Shown here: positions 60,779-64,000 of the stretch, one piece after another
Position numbering within the stretch: position 1 is the first letter of the stretch
How the letters are laid out: each line of letters opens with the position of its first letter
From: Marinomonas shanghaiensis
GTDB taxonomy: Bacteria > Pseudomonadota > Gammaproteobacteria > Pseudomonadales > Marinomonadaceae
Direction of reading: 5' to 3'
DNA length: 64,000 bases
Assembly (NCBI RefSeq): GCF_003259175.1
Contig: NZ_QGOK01000013.1
Location: forward strand, 1-64,000
Notes under the pieces: generated by a model
The model's input: only the letters and a program-made list of their open reading frames with translations
Databases searched by the model: none
Told to the model about the DNA's origin: nothing
Made by a program: the position numbers and the translations under genes

Positions 60779-62271
60779 AGTGTTGCTCCTGATGCAGTGC
60801 TTAATGGTGAAAGTGTGTCTGTGTAGAGAGATTCAATTTGGTCCGAAAAATGTGCCAAGATTTTGTCTCGAATCGGTTTTCCTGTGGCGGTGACCATGCC
60901 CGGAATCGTCATTAATGGTTGTGCTAGCATCAGCCATGTGCCAACTCGGGCGTAATCTGGTAAGTATTGATTCACCATGGAAACCACCTGGTGAATTTGT
61001 TCTTCGGTGACATGTGCCGCTGCAGGGCTAAGTAAGGCGCCGCAATAAGGTTGGGCGTCACCAAATACTAAGGCTTCACGGAAATACCCCGTTGCCATAA
61101 GTTCGGCTTCTACCCATTCTGGTGATAAGTTACGACCAAACGAGTTAATGATGATGTTCTTCTGGCGGCCATCAATGCTTAAGAAGCTATTGTTTAGGCT
61201 GACCAAGTCACCAGTGCGTACTTCTTGTGGATAAAAACTGTCGGGTTGATTGAGGTAACCAAGGAAAAGGTTGCCGGTGATCACCAGTTCGCCTTGCTCA
61301 ATGTGTAGTTGATTGTGAGGTAATACAGCACCTGCGGAGGTCTGATCCTGTTGCGCTGGCGTATTTAACGACACCACAGACGCGCATTCAGACAAGCCGT
61401 ATCCTTGATAAACAGGCAAACCAAGAGCGTGCGCTTTTTGCACCAAACCTGCTGCGACTTTACCGCCACCAACGGCGATAAATCGCAAAGAGGTCGGCGG
61501 TTTCCAGCCTTGCAAGCAAGCGCCCACAAACAGCGAAAGTAACTCTGGAACCAAAATTAAACTGGTCGGTTGCTGCTGGCTGATCAATGTCAGTAACTGC
61601 TGTGGCTGAGTCAAACGACTGCCACTAAAACCACGCTCTTCTTGGCTGGCTAGAATGATGGTTCCGCCTACCAAGAGCGGCGAATACACTCCCGCGATGT
61701 TCTCAAGCAAGGTCGCTAATGGGAGCAAACATAAATGACGAACCTCTTCTAACGCCACGGCGTCTGCAATCGAGCGGGCGACATTGAGCTGTGCTTCGTT
61801 GCTCAAACAAACACCTTTTGGTTGCCCTGTGGTGCCTGAAGTGAAGGTGATTTTATGAGTGCCAGCCGGAATAGTGGGCGAATGATTCACCGTTAAACGA
61901 GTGACATCCACGCCATCAAATGGACTGTTTGTTGTGTCTGGGTTTGCTGGTGTGCTCCTGTTGCCGAGACGGTTGTTAGTGTGTGTCAGCATGAGTTCAA
62001 TGGCGCTTTCATTGAGCAAATGAGCGGTCTGTTGGGCACTGAAAAAGCTGGGGACTGGCACGCAGCATATTTCTGCAGCTTGGCAGGCCAAATCAAACAG
62101 CACCCACTCAATGGTGTTATCCATGGCGATCGCCACACGAGACACTTGCTGTGCTAATAGCCAGTTTTTACGAGTGGACACGGCATTGGTTAGCTCTTGA
62201 TAGGTTAGCTGTTTGTCCTGTTGTATTAGGGCGATTTTATTGGCCCATTCAGGTGAAGAGAAATACCACAT
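60775..62271 (-). CDS. AMP-dependent acyl/aryl ligase
   Basis: 498-residue adenylate-forming enzyme that would activate a carboxylic acid as AMP ester and possibly CoA thioester. The P-loop is ITFTSGTTGQPKGVCLSNEA near residue 160. LLPLATLLENIAGVYSPLLV follows, then YQGYGLSECASVVSLNTPAQ for ATP/acid binding, VRTGDLVSL with the ribose Asp, and the C-terminal DGRQKNIIINSFGRNLSPEW hinge with the K of the A10-like motif in GKPIRDKIL. The frame is open to 62424, but ATG 62271 preceded by AAGGA starts MWYFSSPEW and shares one base with the hemolysin stop (TAATG). Acid specificity unknown; long-chain acids are plausible. Confidence 0.9.
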   Translation of the reverse strand: MWYFSSPEWANKIALIQQDKQLTYQELTNAVSTRKNWLLAQQVSRVAIAMDNTIEWVLFDLACQAAEICCVPVPSFFSAQQTAHLLNESAIELMLTHTNNRLGNRSTPANPDTTNSPFDGVDVTRLTVNHSPTIPAGTHKITFTSGTTGQPKGVCLSNEAQLNVARSIADAVALEEVRHLCLLPLATLLENIAGVYSPLLVGGTIILASQEERGFSGSRLTQPQQLLTLISQQQPTSLILVPELLSLFVGACLQGWKPPTSLRFIAVGGGKVAAGLVQKAHALGLPVYQGYGLSECASVVSLNTPAQQDQTSAGAVLPHNQLHIEQGELVITGNLFLGYLNQPDSFYPQEVRTGDLVSLNNSFLSIDGRQKNIIINSFGRNLSPEWVEAELMATGYFREALVFGDAQPYCGALLSPAAAHVTEEQIHQVVSMVNQYLPDYARVGTWLMLAQPLMTIPGMVTATGKPIRDKILAHFSDQIESLYTDTLSPLSTASGATL

Positions 62272-62954
62272 TATGCGTTCCTTAGCTGTAGCAATAAATG
62301 TTGAAAGTTGGCTTGGACCAGATCCATTAAGGCTTCCAGTTCTGGCTGTTGCAGGGCAAGAGCGACGGCTTTTTTTACGTCCAAAAACATGACCTTGGGA
62401 TTGTTGTCGTAATAGCTGCCCCATTGCGTTCCGTCATCTTGTAGTAAGGCTGGGTTGGCATCCGCTAAAAACGTCAGTGGTAATTTCAGCTTACCAAGCA
62501 GTTGACGTACCTTATCTGTGCCAGCAAAGACCAAATAATTCACCTCAGACAGATACAGCCCCATGACCACCGTCATTAACAATGGCAAGGTAAAACGTTG
62601 GTTTTGACTGTACAGATTGCCCAATTCCGCTACATTTGTACGTTCTGTCCAAATGCCGTGTTTTTGCAGGCTCTCGGTAATCGACATAGGCAAATACTGT
62701 TCGACAAACAATGGCTGAGTACCACGGCGAACCCCCATAACGGCTCTTAGCCCTTGCGCCCTGATGCCAAGCAGAATGGGCATAAACGTATTGATATCTG
62801 CTTGATATTTTTTCGCAAAACCGTCTTTTACGAAGTTCTCTAAATCACGCCGAGTACCACCGTCCATGCTGGCGGCAACAAATTCATAGGGCATGGTCGG
62901 TGTCGCGACTTTGTTCCGCTGAAGGTTGGTATGTACTGAATCTGAAGGCTGCAT
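62271..62954 (-). CDS. Thermostable hemolysin family protein
   Basis: 227 residues of the T-hemolysin family first named in Vibrio; the fold is thought to be related to acyltransferases of the GNAT type. Conserved parts: RRDLENFVKDGFAKKYQADI near residue 35, MPILLGIRAQGLRAVMGVRR, and PLFVEQYLPMSITESLQKHG. Then VAELGNLYSQNQRFTLPLLM and KLPLTFLADANPALLQDDGT. No signal peptide is visible, which argues against a classical secreted toxin. It is the first gene of the operon; 1-bp overlap with the ligase implies coupled translation and a shared pathway, perhaps transfer of an acyl group to form the product. Confidence 0.88.
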   Translation of the reverse strand: MQPSDSVHTNLQRNKVATPTMPYEFVAASMDGGTRRDLENFVKDGFAKKYQADINTFMPILLGIRAQGLRAVMGVRRGTQPLFVEQYLPMSITESLQKHGIWTERTNVAELGNLYSQNQRFTLPLLMTVVMGLYLSEVNYLVFAGTDKVRQLLGKLKLPLTFLADANPALLQDDGTQWGSYYDNNPKVMFLDVKKAVALALQQPELEALMDLVQANFQHLLLQLRNA

Positions 62955-63001
62955 AATGGGATACCCCTTAATTTATATAGCTTCAGATTAGAGGCTTAGC
63001 A

Positions 63002-63015
63002 TTAAGGGAACCTTA
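63002..63015. promoter_or_regulatory. TAAGG..CCTTA inverted repeat, proximal copy
   Basis: TTAAGGGAACCTTA contains TAAGG-GAA-CCTTA. A larger relative lies at 63149-63174. It lies 48-61 bp upstream of the hemolysin-family start. Confidence 0.5.
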
Positions 63016-63016
63016 T

Positions 63017-63058
63017 GACTGATTATTTTTTATGAATTTTCATAAAAAATAATCAGTC
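63017..63058. promoter_or_regulatory. Perfect 42-bp palindrome upstream of the hemolysin operon
   Basis: GACTGATTATTTTTTATGAA and TTCATAAAAAATAATCAGTC are perfect 20-bp arms around TT. It lies 62-104 bp upstream of the first gene of the leftward operon. Too AT-rich for a typical terminator, it could be an operator, a cruciform or an RNA stem in the 5' leader. Confidence 0.75.
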
Positions 63059-63148
63059 TGATTTTAAAAGATAAAAATCTATTTAAATCATGTGGTTATA
63101 TTTTATTTTCTGAGAAAGCGTAAGCTTGTTTTGATGTTCAAAAAGCGC

Positions 63149-63174
63149 GTTTTCTTAAGGTTCCTTAAGAAAAC
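63149..63174. promoter_or_regulatory. TTAAGG..CCTTAA inverted repeat, distal copy
   Basis: GTTTTCTTAAGG-TT-CCTTAAGAAAAC, perfect 12-bp arms with a 2-bp centre. It shares the (T)TAAGG..CCTTA core with 63002-63015, and lies between the hemolysin operon and the divergent amidase gene. The rest of 62955-63386 has no gene. Confidence 0.7.
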
Positions 63175-63386
63175 GGCTGCGCTGTTATGGTGGGATTTAC
63201 TGTTTTTTTAATTATTTGGCTCATTGGGTGGAAAAGGCTGGGATACTTTACTTATTTCCATGGCGTGAGCAGCCTTGCCTAAAAGGCATGGATACCTTCG
63301 AATTATTCCGCTTTTTCGATGTTTTTTTGAGGCTTAACATCGTTTTATTTTAATGATGATGTGAATAACTCACTAAGAAGGTATGG

Positions 63387-64000
63387 ATGGAAGCGTGTGA
63401 TTTAAATGCCGCTGAGGCGCGTCGATTGATGGCGCAAAAGTCGTTGTCTGTGATGGAGCTAGCACAAAGCTGTATTACACGAATGGATGCAGTGAATCAT
63501 GCCGTGAACGCGATCGTTGCTTGTGATCCAGACGATTTAATGGCCCAAGCAAAGCAAGCTCAAAAAGCCATCGAGAAAGGCAAGTCGCTGGGGGCATTAC
63601 ATGGTTTGCCACTGGGCGTAAAAGACATGGTTGACCTTAAGGGATTCCCAACAACGTTCGGTAGCACAATTTACAAAGATAACATGGCCACATCGGATGA
63701 CCCAATGGTCGCACAGTTACGTCAGGCTGGTGCCTTGCCATTAGGCAAAACCAATAATCCAGAATGGAGCGCAGGGGGTAATACGCGCAATGCCGTGTAT
63801 GGTGCCACCGCCAATCCCTTTGATGTAACACGTTCAGCGGCGGGATCGTCTGGTGGTTCAGCGGTGGCGTTGGCGTGTGGCATGATATCTCTCGCCACCG
63901 GATCCGATACAGGTGGCAGTTTGCGTAACCCAGCGGCTTTTTGTGGTGTGGTGGGTTTTCGTCCGTCCCCGGGTGTGGTGCCGGGACACAGTCGGCCGAT
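63387..64000 (+). CDS. Amidase signature family protein, 3' end outside the window
   Basis: Frame open from ATG 63387 to the window end (204 codons shown). AAGAAGG lies 5 nt upstream of the start. The amidase signature is well preserved: LHGLPLGVKDMVDLKGFP with the catalytic Lys near residue 83, NPEWSAGGNTRNAVYGATAN, and the Ser-rich core SAAGSSGGSAVALACGMISL with ATGSDTGGSLRNPAAFCGVV (cis-Ser and nucleophile Ser). It hydrolyses an amide such as an aliphatic or aryl amide, or acts like GatA; substrate unknown. An upstream ATG at 63383 is out of frame and runs into a stop at once. Confidence 0.9.
   Translation, partial: MEACDLNAAEARRLMAQKSLSVMELAQSCITRMDAVNHAVNAIVACDPDDLMAQAKQAQKAIEKGKSLGALHGLPLGVKDMVDLKGFPTTFGSTIYKDNMATSDDPMVAQLRQAGALPLGKTNNPEWSAGGNTRNAVYGATANPFDVTRSAAGSSGGSAVALACGMISLATGSDTGGSLRNPAAFCGVVGFRPSPGVVPGHSRP

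Noticed and set aside
62272..62424. 51-residue N-terminal extension of the AMP ligase
   Set aside because: It overlaps the hemolysin family gene in another frame; ATG 62271 has a ribosome-binding site and starts the normal ligase sequence.

Overview
The window looks like a chromosomal segment of a marine gammaproteobacterium of the Oceanospirillales/Marinomonas type. This is inferred from overall gene content, an E. coli-like 493-residue IlvC with divergent IlvY, a Fur-controlled heme operon, several c-di-GMP enzymes and abundant REP-like repeats. No rRNA, tRNA or CRISPR array was recognised.

Layout. (1) 1-16000 is an exopolysaccharide/O-antigen locus. GDP-mannose and GDP-L-fucose supply genes (manC, manB, gmd, fcl) are followed by an AT-rich core: a Wzx flippase, an unrecognised 494-residue protein, two GT4-like and two GT2-like glycosyltransferases and a left-handed beta-helix acyltransferase. 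A convergent WcaJ-type initiating sugar-phosphate transferase and a Wzy/WaaL-type protein close it. (2) 16100-21700 holds an FKBP isomerase, a striking tandem array of 92/94-bp units (17271-18141), a LysO-like exporter, a MATE pump, and a HEPN/MNT (HepT/MntA-like) toxin-antitoxin pair between 45-bp direct repeats. (3) 21700-27750 is a complete heme-uptake operon (receptor, HmuS, T, U, V) with two Fur boxes upstream. (4) 28000-42700 holds redox and stress genes (NfsB, NfsA, Hsp20, MsrA, Fpr, YghU), a D-amino-acid dehydrogenase-like protein, a Cache sensor without a chemoreceptor tip and a CSS-EAL phosphodiesterase. It also carries a decayed peroxiredoxin gene and two IS5-type MITEs with 4-bp target duplications. 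(5) 43000-53000 holds a lone Stealth sugar-phosphate transferase, AphA, an AAA ATPase-DUF4276 pair that may be a defence module, ModF, ilvC/ilvY and a FutA/FbpA-type iron-binding protein. (6) 53200-58500 has a SotB-like MFS pump, two tandem paralogous diguanylate cyclases and a HEAT-repeat alkylation-repair protein. (7) 58600-63200 is a tightly coupled five-gene operon (thermostable hemolysin family, AMP-dependent ligase, heme-oxygenase-like diiron protein, SDR, secreted TPR protein) preceded by unusual perfect palindromes. It is the best candidate here for an undescribed metabolic pathway. The window ends inside an amidase gene.

Functional themes are surface glycan synthesis, iron/heme acquisition under Fur, redox repair, and c-di-GMP signalling (two GGDEF, one EAL). 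All functions are read from motifs and remembered family features; no database search was run, and most starts were chosen from Shine-Dalgarno spacing and gene overlaps.
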